In this document: in pieces, positions 35,511 through 44,903 of the stretch
How positions within the stretch are numbered: the stretch's first letter is position 1
Layout of the letters: the number at the start of each line of letters is the position of its first letter
Origin: Ignavibacteriae bacterium HGW-Ignavibacteriae-1
Lineage (GTDB): Bacteria > Bacteroidota > Ignavibacteria > Kapaibacteriales > UBA2268
Length of the DNA: 64,000 bases
Direction: 5' to 3'
NCBI GenBank assembly: GCA_002839825.1
Contig: PGYU01000004.1
Coordinates: 100,042-164,041, forward strand
Notes under the pieces: generated by a model
Told to the model about the DNA's origin: nothing
Database searches by the model: none
Seen by the model: only the letters and a program-made list of their open reading frames with translations
Program-made: the position numbers and the translations under genes

Positions 35511-35691
35511 TTTGGTTGATTTTATATGTTTGAACGTGTTTCTTTATTTTATGTTTTACTACCTTTTAAGCAAGAAAACCTGTTTTTCCAATTTCTCTCC
35601 CTCTTATCCTAAACCTCCCAACATTCACAATGCGAATATATAAAAAAAATCTAACTATCCCAAAATTCTGAACATTTATCATCCACTTTCT

Positions 35692-36336
35692 TCATCCTCC
35701 CAGAGTCACATCCTGATCATTATACCATTTTAATGCATTATAAAAATGTCCGGGATTAAAATCAGGCCAATAGTCATCTAATACATAGAAATCCGAATAA
35801 ATTGATTGTACCGGAAGGAATCCACTTAAGCGTCTTCTGCCGCCCCAACGGATAATCAGGTCTATTCTTGCTACATCAAAGGATTTAATGCTATTGGTGA
35901 TATTTTTGTGAGATGAATCATCTGATTTTATATTGTTTAAGTCCCATTCCCATCCATAGTTGACTAAAAAATTAACTTTAATCCCACCATTACCAAAGAT
36001 CTGCCTTGTAGTATATTTTTGTAATTCTTCGGGGAACATAGCAGATTCAGAATCGCCAATAACCAACAGTTCAGCTTCTTCTTTCGATAATACATTTACA
36101 GCATTGATACAGGCGTTAGTAAATGCTATTCTTTGTTCTGTGGGTCTTTTCGTATTATCTTTAGTAAACCCGTAATATGTTAGTTCCTTAATGCCGCTTT
36201 CTTTGCATAATCTGAATAGTGCTAAGCCCGGATCTATGCCATATTCATAACCTTTCTCTTTTACCATTTTATTGGTTTCCGCCCATCTCCGGTTTCCATC
36301 AGGAATTATTCCAATATGTTTCGGTGTTCTCATCAT
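35692..36336 (-). CDS. UppS-family cis-prenyltransferase (short form)
   Basis: Predicted cis-prenyltransferase of about 214 residues, related to undecaprenyl diphosphate synthase, which builds the lipid carrier for cell-wall glycans. The IPP/FPP-site motif HIGIIPDGNRRWA, TKDNTKRPTEQRIAF in place of the usual ENWKRP segment, and the signature RWGGRRRLSGFLPVQSIYSDFYV are all present. It is 30-40 residues shorter than typical UppS. ATG codons exist at 36336 and 36333; the TTG at 36345 is less likely. Its place in an accessory minus-strand stretch, apart from cell-wall genes, suggests a secondary rather than the main housekeeping enzyme (inferred). Confidence 0.82.
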   Translation of the reverse strand: MMRTPKHIGIIPDGNRRWAETNKMVKEKGYEYGIDPGLALFRLCKESGIKELTYYGFTKDNTKRPTEQRIAFTNACINAVNVLSKEEAELLVIGDSESAMFPEELQKYTTRQIFGNGGIKVNFLVNYGWEWDLNNIKSDDSSHKNITNSIKSFDVARIDLIIRWGGRRRLSGFLPVQSIYSDFYVLDDYWPDFNPGHFYNALKWYNDQDVTLGG

Positions 36337-36489
36337 CCATCTCAATTTGTTGTTTACAAATTACTATAAAATTTTTTCTTTGAGAGAAGTAAAAATAATA
36401 TTATAGTGCTTAAGAGTAATAACGATTGACAATTATTGTAAGTTTATAGTCATCAATACGTTCTACGAAAGCACCACTATTATTTAAAA

Positions 36490-36600
36490 TTATTCAGGTC
36501 TCTCCACCGCCCCTGTCCATTCTACTTTGCAGCCGGAACGTTGGAACATTCCCGAGGCACTGCAATAGTTTTCAGCTTCTATGCCTATTCCCATTTCCCA
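36490..36600 (-). pseudogene. OsmC-family C-terminal fragment (pseudogene)
   Basis: The minus strand encodes a fragment ending NYCSASGMFQRSGCKVEW(T)GAVERPE before a stop at 36490-36492. It closely matches the C-terminus of the intact OsmC protein at 39512 (NYCSASAMFQRSGCTVEW). At the DNA level 36501-36573 and 39520-39592 agree at about 66 of 73 positions counted by eye, in the same orientation and 3.0 kb apart. The upstream part of the gene is missing; similarity ends about 30 bases before the next gene's stop. It is either a relic of a second osmC or the outer copy of a duplication bracketing the genes in between. Confidence 0.85.
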
Positions 36601-36605
36601 TGACT

Positions 36606-37118
36606 TTACTTGCTGATTGTAACAAATCTTATGCTATCTATGTCAATGTTTGATGGTATGCCTTGTGGGTATCGTGCAAACATTTTTAGCTTTTCAAATG
36701 TCATATTTTTGTCGCTGTATTTAAAGGCATTGGCTCCTTGTGCATTTATAGAAATGGTTACGATAAGATTAATAGGTGCTGTTAAAACAAGAAACCACCC
36801 ATGACTAATTGTTGCTAAGGTATAAACAGGTATTGTCCAGCCGTAATTTGCCCCATTGGCGTATTTTAAAGTGAAATGTTCCACATTGCTTAAAGAGACT
36901 GTTTTGCACTTTTTTGTATCGTCTGACAGCACGATAATTTTAGAACTGTCAATTGCGATTAATTCACCGTAAATATTTGATTCAGTCTTGTGTACGATTT
37001 TGATAAAAGAGCCGTATTCATTTTCATCAATTGTGTCTGACGATGGCAAATACAACGCTAATCTACAACTACTTAGGAAAAATACAAGTAGTAATGCCGC
37101 AATAATTTTAGTTTTCAT
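36606..37118 (-). CDS. small lipoprotein of unknown function
   Basis: Lipoprotein of 170 residues from ATG 37118, opening MKTKIIAALLLVFFLSSCRL with the lipobox Cys at 18. After a linker it carries an SH3/Sm-like strand pattern (NIYGELIAIDSSKIIVLSDDTKKCKTVSLSNVEHFTL), resembling the short regulatory beta-barrel repeats in some lipoproteins. A hydrophobic stretch that may be a membrane helix follows (HGWFLVLTAPINLIVTISI, about residues 108-128). No family is recognised. It overlaps the 3' end of the upstream lipoprotein gene by 11 bases, and the upstream-frame extension to 37208 (30 extra residues) would ruin the signal peptide. Probably the second gene of a lipoprotein operon. Confidence 0.75.
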   Translation of the reverse strand: MKTKIIAALLLVFFLSSCRLALYLPSSDTIDENEYGSFIKIVHKTESNIYGELIAIDSSKIIVLSDDTKKCKTVSLSNVEHFTLKYANGANYGWTIPVYTLATISHGWFLVLTAPINLIVTISINAQGANAFKYSDKNMTFEKLKMFARYPQGIPSNIDIDSIRFVTISK

Positions 37119-38712
37119 CATAGGAAAAAGTTTTAGTGTTGATTTTTGAGTTCCAAAACTCCTGTTCCATCGTTGTTTCGTATAGTTTATAACTCTTCGC
37201 TTCATCACGCAGATATTTTCTCGGATTATCTACCATTTGTTTCAACTTAAGCATATCTTTATCTTTTAACCAATGCTCCCGCATCCATTCTAAATAATAA
37301 CCTTTGGAATATAGAAAAAGTTCGTAATCGGTATTATCATTCGGAAGGGTAAAGTTAAATTTATACTCACTGCCCGGCATAGATATTAAATATTTGTCGG
37401 GGCGGATGATTTCAGCTAATGCCGTATTGTCCAATTTGCCCTTATTCAAAATACTACTTGGTGCCAATTCAATAGGTTTAACTTGCTTTTTTATATTGGT
37501 TAATGCTATATAGTCCATTCGCCAAAGACCTTTATTTAGCACAATCTTTAGCTTTACTTGTGTGCCGGAAGAATTTGATAAAGGAATCAATTGTTTGTTT
37601 ACTGCAATTGGACCAGTTTCGTAAAAGTCGGCTTGCGTTTCCCACGTATTTTGTTTCTCATTCCACATGTATATTTTTATGCCGCCCAAAACTTTAGTTG
37701 TAGCATCAAAATTTTTTCGTAGCGAGCTATCTGTTTCTAATAGGGCAAACATATCGCCAACTTCATCGCCCATGTAACCCATAGCACTATAAAATAAATA
37801 GGTGGTCATCAGTGTTTGCCGAAAATTCAGTATCAGTCCCAAATCGTTACTATTTTTAACATTATCGAAGGTTAAAATGATTTCTTCCTCGCTGCATAAA
37901 TTATTTTCATCTGAAAATGAAAAGCGCTCTTGTCTATCCTCGAATTTCAGAAGCGATGTGATTTCGCCTTCATTACCTGTTGCATTGGATAGCTGATAAT
38001 TATTTTCGCAAAGGTAAAATTCGTTCGTAGGTGATTGATAAATTCGTTGTCCTTTTTTCCTTGGATATGCAAGGAGTTTCACATCATTGACACAATGCGT
38101 TTCAAGTGCTTCATTTTTCATTGTGATTGAAAAATCAGTTTGAGTGGGCGTTGTATTATTTAAGGCATCAATATCAAAATATTCCATAGATGGAGATATT
38201 GCATTAGTAAACCCTTCGGCGTCTGCATAATGAAAATTATCATTTTCATTAATATAAAATGTCGGACAAGACCCAAAGCATGCTTTTGGAGTAGTAATAC
38301 AATAAATTCCTAAAATGACATTTAATCCGGTTAATATGCTTAATGCTGTAACTCTGCCTTGTTCAGGATTATCAAGCTTTTTATTGGTTTCAAATATCGC
38401 AACGCTGTCAATTGGAATGGAAATAGAACCTTCAAAAATTTTTATTCGATTAAAATCATATCTTATCCCATTGCCGGTTAGAACATTTGTAACAGTGTCA
38501 ACCACCCAACTATCTCTCAAAATACACACGTCACCGTTTTTGAGGTGGGCTTTCAAAAATGGCTTTGCTTCTAAAGCATTTGTTTCGTGAATAAGAGTAT
38601 TAGCGTCCTTGTAATTTGAACGGAAGTCGTAAATTTTATTCGGAGAACAAGTTTGTAATGTAAGGATACAAATTACAAACGCCAATAAGGAGAACAAAAT
38701 GTTTTTTGTCAT
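37108..38712 (-). CDS. large lipoprotein with ACFGSCPTFY motif
   Basis: Lipoprotein of 534 residues with signal MTKNILFSLLAFVICILTLQTC (lipobox Cys22). The first domain (30-120) repeats the SH3-like theme of the neighbouring lipoprotein (GDVCILRDSWVVDTVTNVLTGNGIRYD ... SIPIDSVAIFETN). A hydrophobic segment (TALSILTGLNVILGIYCITTPKACFGSCPTFYINENDNF, about 122-160, landmark only) follows, with three close cysteines. The remainder looks beta-rich and contains an aspartate/glutamate-rich stretch. As far as I recall, the 'ACFGSCPTFY' segment also occurs in uncharacterised Bacteroidota lipoproteins. Function is unknown; the pair with the 36606 gene suggests a shared envelope role. Confidence 0.75.
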   Translation of the reverse strand: MTKNILFSLLAFVICILTLQTCSPNKIYDFRSNYKDANTLIHETNALEAKPFLKAHLKNGDVCILRDSWVVDTVTNVLTGNGIRYDFNRIKIFEGSISIPIDSVAIFETNKKLDNPEQGRVTALSILTGLNVILGIYCITTPKACFGSCPTFYINENDNFHYADAEGFTNAISPSMEYFDIDALNNTTPTQTDFSITMKNEALETHCVNDVKLLAYPRKKGQRIYQSPTNEFYLCENNYQLSNATGNEGEITSLLKFEDRQERFSFSDENNLCSEEEIILTFDNVKNSNDLGLILNFRQTLMTTYLFYSAMGYMGDEVGDMFALLETDSSLRKNFDATTKVLGGIKIYMWNEKQNTWETQADFYETGPIAVNKQLIPLSNSSGTQVKLKIVLNKGLWRMDYIALTNIKKQVKPIELAPSSILNKGKLDNTALAEIIRPDKYLISMPGSEYKFNFTLPNDNTDYELFLYSKGYYLEWMREHWLKDKDMLKLKQMVDNPRKYLRDEAKSYKLYETTMEQEFWNSKINTKTFSYDEN

Positions 38713-38788
38713 CGTCGTGTTTATTAAAATTTAACAACAGTTCAAATTATTACAGTTCAATTATTATTGAGTATTATTATTCCAATTA

Positions 38789-39376
38789 CTAAGGTTTAAC
38801 TTCATAAATTAACTCAGAATCGTGAGCCGTAACAAACAATGGAATATTTTTCCAAGTTAAGTCATTTTTTATTGCAATTTTTAACGATTCTTGAAATAGT
38901 TCTTGAAGTCTTAGAATTATTATTAGTTCACAGACTTCATAAGCATTATTGAGATCTCTATTTGTCATTACTTCGTTTCCTTCAATATTTTCATAGACTG
39001 ATTGTAAGTCTTCAAATCCACTAATGACCATGCTTTCTTCTGCTGAAATTTCAAAGTCTGATAACCAATCCAAATCATCAAGTGTTCCAAGCTCGGTAAA
39101 AGCAAACAAATCAATAAACCATAGGTCGGTATTGATAGTAAAGCCATTCATTTCTGAATAAATTGCTTTTACTTCGATTTCTTTTTCTGCAAGTTGATAA
39201 AATTCTGTCAAAAAGTTCGTCAGTGGTTCGGCTAAATGTTTTAAGTTCCTGTTTAAAATTTTATGAAAATCTGTTTTCGGTATGTCTTTCAATTGATTTT
39301 CAGCTAATTGAATTGCATCATCAAGTTTGTTCTCAATCAGATAATTATTGAGTCTAGTTGTTAGTTCAAAATTCAT
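38789..39376 (-). CDS. helical protein of unknown function
   Basis: A 195-residue protein predicted to be mostly helical, acidic in the middle and without a signal peptide or transmembrane segment. Short landmarks: MNFELTTRLNNYLIENKLDDAIQLAENQL at the start (a tetratricopeptide-like helix pair is possible), LDDLDWLSDFEISAEES in the centre and VTAHDSELIYEVKP at the end. No family is recognised. It lies between the lipoprotein pair and the intact osmC gene, upstream in transcription order of both lipoproteins, with 76 bases between it and the large lipoprotein; it may be the first gene of that group. Confidence 0.65.
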   Translation of the reverse strand: MNFELTTRLNNYLIENKLDDAIQLAENQLKDIPKTDFHKILNRNLKHLAEPLTNFLTEFYQLAEKEIEVKAIYSEMNGFTINTDLWFIDLFAFTELGTLDDLDWLSDFEISAEESMVISGFEDLQSVYENIEGNEVMTNRDLNNAYEVCELIIILRLQELFQESLKIAIKNDLTWKNIPLFVTAHDSELIYEVKP

Positions 39377-39511
39377 TTTTTTCTATCCCTTTATTCACGA
39401 TTTTATTGTTAATATGAAATAAGATTTGAGTCGTTGAGCTCATTCAAATATTTAAAAAATTCCACAATACAAACATACAACAATGACTTGAAAAGCCCAA
39501 AAAAATAAATA

Positions 39512-39931
39512 TCACCCCTTTTCCACCACCGCTGTCCATTCTACTGTGCAGCCGGAACGTTGGAACATTGCCGAGGCGCTGCAATAGTTTTTGTGCGAAA
39601 GTTCTAATGCACGAGTTAAATCTTCTGAATCGGCATCGGGGCTGGTGAGGTGGAAATTCATCGTGACGTGCGTAAATACTTTTGGGTGGCTTTCTGCACG
39701 CGTGCTCGATACTTCTACTTGTAGGTCATCAATTTGTTTGCGTCTTTTTCGGAGTATTGATAATATATCCATCATAGTGCATGCTACCATTGATTGCAAC
39801 AAAACTTGCATTGGCGTTGGTGCTGAATTTTCACCGCCGATGTCGGGGGTTGCATCAAATGGCGTTTCCTGACCGAGAGCGTTTGTTGCTATCAGTCTCA
39901 TATTACGGTCAAGTTTCAAATGTACGTTCAT
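39512..39931 (-). CDS. OsmC-family protein
   Basis: OsmC/Ohr-like protein of 139 residues from ATG 39931, of the cytoplasmic YhfA-like branch. Family landmarks: GGENSAPTPMQVLLQSMVACTMMDIL in the middle, with the first conserved cysteine, and the second in NYCSASAMFQRSGC near the end, together forming the peroxidatic pair of OsmC enzymes. These proteins reduce organic hydroperoxides or bind thiols. A 25-codon upstream extension (from 40006) is AT-rich and unlike relatives. Its 3' end, including YCSASAMFQRSGC, is duplicated at 36501-36573. The divergent purE gene starts 180 bases away. Confidence 0.92.
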   Translation of the reverse strand: MNVHLKLDRNMRLIATNALGQETPFDATPDIGGENSAPTPMQVLLQSMVACTMMDILSILRKRRKQIDDLQVEVSSTRAESHPKVFTHVTMNFHLTSPDADSEDLTRALELSHKNYCSASAMFQRSGCTVEWTAVVEKG

Positions 39932-40112
39932 CTCTATATATGTCCATATCTGAAAAAAAACATAAGATAAAAGACGATTCGACGTCAAGTTAATGATAAG
40001 ATGCATGTTATTTTGTGCTTTTTTCGTAGTTTTAAAAATATTATAGATACAATTTTAAAAAATGGCTGATTCGATAGAAGAACTAAACGATTAATTTATT
40101 GATGGAATTAAA

Positions 40113-40607
40113 ATGGCATCAAATCCTGTAGTTGGAATAATAATGGGTAGCGATAGTGATTACCCGACAATGCAAGCCGCCGCTTCGGTATGCGAAGAAT
40201 TCGGTGTTGAATACGAAATCAAAGTGATTAGTGCACACAGAACACCACTCGATATGACCGAGTATGGTCAGAAAGCTCATTTGCGAGGCATCCGTGTAAT
40301 AATTGCAGGAGCCGGAGGAGCAGCGCATTTGCCCGGAATGATTGCAGCGAATAGCCCTTTGCCTGTAATCGGTGTGCCGGTGCAATCCAAAGCCCTCAGC
40401 GGAATGGATTCGCTACTGTCTATTGTCCAAATGCCGTCAGGTGTTCCTGTAGCAACCGTTGCTATCGGCAATGCCTTCAATGCAGGATTATTAGCTATCG
40501 AAATACTTGCTATTTCGGATAATGATTTACGAAATAAAATTGTTGAATATAAAAACCGCATTGCTGACGAATCGAGACAAAAAAATAATGCACCACATTT
40601 CAGTTGA
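40113..40607 (+). CDS. purE: N5-carboxyaminoimidazole ribonucleotide mutase
   Basis: Purine-biosynthesis enzyme of 164 residues converting N5-CAIR to CAIR. Class I PurE marks: [15 protein letters not shown] at the nucleotide-binding start, [11 protein letters not shown] (catalytic His), [16 protein letters not shown] and [30 protein letters not shown]. As usual for class I, no CO2-using extension is present, so a PurK partner should be encoded elsewhere; it is not next to this gene. The start codon is preceded by a weak purine-rich GGAATT. It appears monocistronic and is followed about 80 bases later by the DUF255 gene. Confidence 0.96.
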   Translation: MASNPVVGIIMGSDSDYPTMQAAASVCEEFGVEYEIKVISAHRTPLDMTEYGQKAHLRGIRVIIAGAGGAAHLPGMIAANSPLPVIGVPVQSKALSGMDSLLSIVQMPSGVPVATVAIGNAFNAGLLAIEILAISDNDLRNKIVEYKNRIADESRQKNNAPHFS

Positions 40608-40690
40608 TTCAGTTGTTCGCTAAATAAAATATAAGTTATTCGTTTCAAATTCGTTTCTGAACATGTTATTTAATACGAAGGAGTCAACTT

Positions 40691-42760
40691 ATGAATGAAA
40701 ATATTAGGACTAATAAATTAGCCGCAGAACTAAGCCCTTATTTGCTCCAACACAAACACAATCCTGTTGATTGGTATCCTTGGTCTGAAGAAGCATTCGA
40801 CAAAGCAAAAGCCGAAAATAAGCCGGTTTTTCTTTCCATCGGCTATTCAACTTGTCATTGGTGCCACGTTATGGAAAGGGAATCATTCGAGGATGCTGAG
40901 GTTGCAAAATTGATGAATGATACTTTTGTGAATATCAAAGTTGACCGCGAGGAGAGACCCGATGTTGACCATATTTACATGACTGTTTGCCAAATGATGA
41001 CCGGAGCAGGAGGATGGCCCCTCACAATATTGATGACACCCGAAGGAAAGCCATTTTATGCCGGAACTTATTTTCCTAAATATTCTCGCGGTGAACGCCC
41101 GGGAATCATTGATTTAATCACCCGCACTAAGGAAGTTTGGCAGACACATCAAGCTGAACTCGCCGAAACTGCCGATGATATTTCCGAACAATTAAAAAAT
41201 ATGCTCCCAACTACTGACGATGCCTCCATTTCGGAGAATATTTTCCGTAAGGCATTCCACGAATTAGCCGGAACTTATGACGAATTCCATGGCGGATTCG
41301 GTACTCGTCCTAAGTTTCCAGTGCCGCATAATTTGTTGTTTTTGATGAAGCATTACCGCAGAAGCAATAATGACGAAGCTTTGCAAATGGTGGTCAATAC
41401 TTTGACCCGAATGAGACTCGGAGGAATTTATGACCATGTCGGCTTTGGATTTCACCGCTATTCGACCGATGCAAAATGGTTTTTACCCCATTTCGAGAAA
41501 ATGCTTTATGACCAAGCGATGTTGCTCAATGCCTATTCCGAAGCATATTTGCAGACCAAAAACGAATTGTTCCGCAAGACTGCTTATGAAATAATCGAAT
41601 ATATTAATCGCGACTTGCTCTCGCCCGAAGGTGCCTATTTTTCAGCCGAAGATGCCGATAGCGAAGGCGAAGAAGGAAAATTCTACGTTTGGGACATCGA
41701 GGAAATTCGCGAACATCTCATAGGAAATGTGGAATTGGTTTCTGAGTTGTACGGAATCGAAGAAAACGGAAATTTCTTGGAAGAAGCGACTCGAGAGAAA
41801 AACGGCAAAAACATTCTTTCGCTGAAAGATACTATTGCTCATTATGCCCAATCCAGAGATTTAGACTTAGTTGAATTAAACAGCAAGCTCGAAAATATTA
41901 GGCAAATTCTTCTCGTTGAGCGTTCCAAGCGTATCCGTCCACATCTTGATGATAAGATATTGACTGATTGGAATGGATTGATAATTGCTGCACTTGCAAA
42001 TGCCGGAAAAATCTTTGCAGATGAGGAATTTATCGCTTATGCCGAACGAACTTATTCATTTATGAAATCGAAAATGTTCACGCCCGATGGCGGTTTATAT
42101 CATCGCTTTCGTGACGGAATAGCAGGAATTGACGGCATGATTGATGATTATGCTTATACAATTTCGGCTTTGATAGAGCTTTTTTCGGCGACTGCGAAAT
42201 CAGACTATCTCGCTGATGCCATCAAATTGACAGATTATTTGCTTGAGCATTTCCTAGACCCGAAGGGCGGATTTTTCTTCACATCCGATTTGGCTGAAAA
42301 ACTTATCGTCAGAAAAAAAGAAATCTACGATGGAGCGATTCCCTCGGGCAATTCAATAATGCTCGCAAATTTGGTAAAATTATCGAAAATCACCGGCAAT
42401 ACTGCTTATGTTGAAATTGCCGATAAAGCTACGAAAGCCTTCGCCGCTTCTGTGACAGCCGCTCCTTCGGCTTATACATCATTTTTGCTCGGGTTTGATT
42501 CTCTTATTATGCAAAACGGTGAAATTGTAATTGTCGGCACCGAGCCACGCAGTGAATTCATGAAAGCCCTATTTACTGAATTGAAATCTTCATATACAGT
42601 GATTGTGAAAACTCCGGGAAATTCGCTTCTATTGGGCGAGCATTTGAAAAACAATGTGGCTATTGATGGTAAAATCACTGCTTACATATGCAACAATTTC
42701 ACTTGTTCCGAGCCGATTAGCGGTGAAGAAGAAATTCTTGCCAAAATACGGGATCTTTAA
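40691..42760 (+). CDS. thioredoxin-domain protein, DUF255/YyaL (SPATA20-like)
   Basis: A 689-residue cytoplasmic protein opening with the DUF255 thioredoxin-like domain: [23 protein letters not shown], then the redox-like site [17 protein letters not shown] (Cys55/Cys58) and [12 protein letters not shown]. The rest (from about 180) is an alpha/alpha toroid similar to cellobiose 2-epimerases and N-acylglucosamine epimerases, with motifs such as [13 protein letters not shown] and [14 protein letters not shown]. The human relative is SPATA20. The biochemical function is unknown in bacteria. A Shine-Dalgarno AAGGAG lies just upstream. murG follows with no gap at all. Confidence 0.93.
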   Translation: MNENIRTNKLAAELSPYLLQHKHNPVDWYPWSEEAFDKAKAENKPVFLSIGYSTCHWCHVMERESFEDAEVAKLMNDTFVNIKVDREERPDVDHIYMTVCQMMTGAGGWPLTILMTPEGKPFYAGTYFPKYSRGERPGIIDLITRTKEVWQTHQAELAETADDISEQLKNMLPTTDDASISENIFRKAFHELAGTYDEFHGGFGTRPKFPVPHNLLFLMKHYRRSNNDEALQMVVNTLTRMRLGGIYDHVGFGFHRYSTDAKWFLPHFEKMLYDQAMLLNAYSEAYLQTKNELFRKTAYEIIEYINRDLLSPEGAYFSAEDADSEGEEGKFYVWDIEEIREHLIGNVELVSELYGIEENGNFLEEATREKNGKNILSLKDTIAHYAQSRDLDLVELNSKLENIRQILLVERSKRIRPHLDDKILTDWNGLIIAALANAGKIFADEEFIAYAERTYSFMKSKMFTPDGGLYHRFRDGIAGIDGMIDDYAYTISALIELFSATAKSDYLADAIKLTDYLLEHFLDPKGGFFFTSDLAEKLIVRKKEIYDGAIPSGNSIMLANLVKLSKITGNTAYVEIADKATKAFAASVTAAPSAYTSFLLGFDSLIMQNGEIVIVGTEPRSEFMKALFTELKSSYTVIVKTPGNSLLLGEHLKNNVAIDGKITAYICNNFTCSEPISGEEEILAKIRDL

Positions 42761-43855
42761 TTGGCTGAAAAAGTGCACATATTATTTGGAGCCGGTGGAA
42801 CCGGTGGACATCTGTATCCGGCGCTGTCGGTTGCCGATGAGTTGAAAAAAATCAACCCTGACATTCGAATCACTTTCGCCGGGCGAGCAGATAAAATTGA
42901 AGCTCGTGTAGTGCCGCAATATGGTTATGAATTTATCACGATGGATATTCAGCCACCGATTCTCAAAGCCAATTTGAATACTTTTCTTTTTCCCGTAAAA
43001 ATGGTTCGAGCTATCAGGAAAATCCGCTCATTTATAAAATCGGAAAAAGTTAATATGGTGGTCTGTGCAGGTGCATATATCAGCATTCCACCCGGAGTTG
43101 CCTCCAAGCTTTCCGGGGCAAAACTCGCGTTGATGGAATCGAATCTCAATCCCGGCAAAGCAGTCAAATATTTGGCAAATAGGGCAGACCTTATTTTTAC
43201 AGCATTCGAGGGAACTCTAGATTATTTCAATTATAAAATTCATCACAAAATCAATCACCTTGGCAATCCTGTCCGCGAAACTTTTAACAATTCTGTTGAT
43301 ATTGCCGAATCCCAAAAGCGTTTCAATCTTAATCCCGAAAAACGTACACTTTTGATTTTTGGAGGCAGTCTTGGTGCGGAATCTATCAATCGTGCCGTTT
43401 TGAATAATCTCGATCAATTGCGTAGCCTCGGTATAAATATTATCTGGCAAACGGGAAATTCGCTCATCACTAATTCCGAAGATTACCCGAATGTGCAGGT
43501 TATGAAGTATATTGACGACATGGCGTCGGCTTTTGCAGTCTCTGATTTGATCATATCTCGCTCCGGTGCGACAACTGTTGCTGAATTGACTATAACAGGC
43601 AAAGCGTCTATTCTCGTTCCACTGCCTACTTCATCAACCGGCGAACAGGAGAAAAATGCCAGATTGATGGAAGAAAAAGGTGCTTCGATTGTGATTCATG
43701 ACAAAGAAATTTCAAATCGCTTGTTTCATGTAGTAAAAGATGTTATATTTGATTTTGAAAAATTGGGAAAAATGGCAGAAAATGCCCGAATTCTTGGCAA
43801 ACCCAAAGCCGGTGAAGAGATTGCATCTATCATTTACAAATTGGTCCAAAAATGA
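42761..43855 (+). CDS. murG: UDP-GlcNAc:lipid I N-acetylglucosaminyltransferase
   Basis: Peripheral membrane GT-B glycosyltransferase (364 residues) that adds GlcNAc to lipid I to form lipid II, the peptidoglycan precursor. Landmarks: the glycine loop GAGGTGGHLYPALSVADELK at the N-terminus (11-30), ESNLNPGKAVKYL, the second G-loop FGGSLGAESINRAV, and the UDP-GlcNAc-binding SRSGATTVAEL with PLPTSSTGEQEKNAR. The start codon is TTG, placed directly after the upstream stop (TAATTG), which implies coupled translation from the DUF255 gene. It lies outside a dcw cell-wall cluster; the two small downstream genes overlap in series, forming one operon. Confidence 0.96.
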   Translation: MAEKVHILFGAGGTGGHLYPALSVADELKKINPDIRITFAGRADKIEARVVPQYGYEFITMDIQPPILKANLNTFLFPVKMVRAIRKIRSFIKSEKVNMVVCAGAYISIPPGVASKLSGAKLALMESNLNPGKAVKYLANRADLIFTAFEGTLDYFNYKIHHKINHLGNPVRETFNNSVDIAESQKRFNLNPEKRTLLIFGGSLGAESINRAVLNNLDQLRSLGINIIWQTGNSLITNSEDYPNVQVMKYIDDMASAFAVSDLIISRSGATTVAELTITGKASILVPLPTSSTGEQEKNARLMEEKGASIVIHDKEISNRLFHVVKDVIFDFEKLGKMAENARILGKPKAGEEIASIIYKLVQK

Positions 43856-44319
43856 GTGAAGTCCGAAAATATTCGCAAACAATTGATTTTTACTGGAAAT
43901 CCATTTCCTTTTATTCAATTGTGTTGATTTTGTACAGCCTGATGGCAGGTTCAATTGAAGAAGGCACTCTCTCGCTCAAACTTGCTGACCCTTTCGTAAT
44001 ATTGTTGAGCATTATCATTGTGGCATCTGCGTTATCTATGTTATCGCGCTATTACGGCGAAAGAGCAATAACTGTTACCGATCAAGGCATACAATTCAGC
44101 AACAGATTTCGAGAGAAATTCTACTCTCTTAGCCAGATTGAAGGCATTGAATTCGCCCGAGAACGTATTTTCCGTTCACGAAGGCGATATAGCGTGATTA
44201 AAATCAAAGTTGCGAACAAAATCATGCCTATCAGGATTCGCCCTTCAGCATTCGACGAAGAAAACGGATTGATTGAAGACCTTAAAAGACTCAAATCAAT
44301 GCTCAAGGGCAAGAAATGA
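43852..44319 (+). CDS. small membrane protein, bacterial PH-like domain
   Basis: A 155-residue protein with two N-terminal hydrophobic helices (about 17-35 and 48-66) and a cytoplasmic C-terminal beta domain with the strands AITVTDQGIQFSNRF, FYSLSQIEGIEFARERIF and YSVIKIKVANKIMPIRI. This two-helix plus beta-sandwich layout is the bacterial PH (bPH2/YdbT-like) pattern. The start overlaps the murG stop by four bases (ATGA), so it is co-translated with murG and probably membrane associated. The family match is moderate; no specific role is known. Confidence 0.7.
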   Translation: MSEVRKYSQTIDFYWKSISFYSIVLILYSLMAGSIEEGTLSLKLADPFVILLSIIIVASALSMLSRYYGERAITVTDQGIQFSNRFREKFYSLSQIEGIEFARERIFRSRRRYSVIKIKVANKIMPIRIRPSAFDEENGLIEDLKRLKSMLKGKK

Positions 44320-44903
44320 AGTTCTTAATTTCAATTTTCCTGTTGATTTTTACATTTGGCGTCGTCAATGCTGACTTCAGGCCTACAAATTATCAAATAA
44401 TTGATTCTTTGGCATCTGAATATGCTCGGCAAATAGCTTCAGAAGTTAAGACTCAGGGTTTGAGCAGTCTAAATTTGAAAATATCATCTCATCAACTTGC
44501 AAAATTTTCCGAATTGCATTTCATTGAGAATTTGTCTAATAGTGACATTAAAATTACGGACGAAGCCGGAATTGCAGCTTTGGAAGTGAATTTGGGCGAA
44601 GTCCTAGTCCGTTACTTGCCACATGACGATTCAGACAGCTTAAAAAGGGTGATTTTATATAATTGTTCAAGTATTTTGAATACCGGCAATTCGACTACGA
44701 TGCTCTCAAAATTCGATAAAAGCTACAGCGATATAATCGGCAGAGACGAAGTCGCTGCCATTCAAAATTACTCATTCCCATTTACAATCGCCGAAGTACC
44801 CGAACGGAATTTATCACTTTTTGACAAACTCATCAAACCGGTTGTGTATATAACTACAGCCGCTATTACCGTGTTGTTGCTCTTTACGGTACGTTCAAAC
44901 TAA
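44316..44903 (+). CDS. exported single-pass protein of unknown function
   Basis: A 195-residue protein with an N-terminal signal (MKFLISIFLLIFTFGVVNA) and a C-terminal transmembrane helix (PVVYITTAAITVLLLFTV) ending in three polar residues, so the middle should lie in the periplasm, anchored at the C-terminus. The middle (20-165) alternates short helices and strands; HQLAKFSELHFIENLSNSDIKI and AALEVNLGEVLVRYLPHDD are landmarks. No family is recognised. The start overlaps the previous gene by four bases, making a three-gene murG operon. It ends with a four-base overlap on the convergent UPF0173 gene. Confidence 0.68.
   Translation: MKFLISIFLLIFTFGVVNADFRPTNYQIIDSLASEYARQIASEVKTQGLSSLNLKISSHQLAKFSELHFIENLSNSDIKITDEAGIAALEVNLGEVLVRYLPHDDSDSLKRVILYNCSSILNTGNSTTMLSKFDKSYSDIIGRDEVAAIQNYSFPFTIAEVPERNLSLFDKLIKPVVYITTAAITVLLLFTVRSN

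Noticed and set aside
36346..36489. Possible upstream remainder of the osmC pseudogene or a further gene
   Set aside because: The stretch contains no OsmC-like codons before the fragment and no open frame with family similarity.
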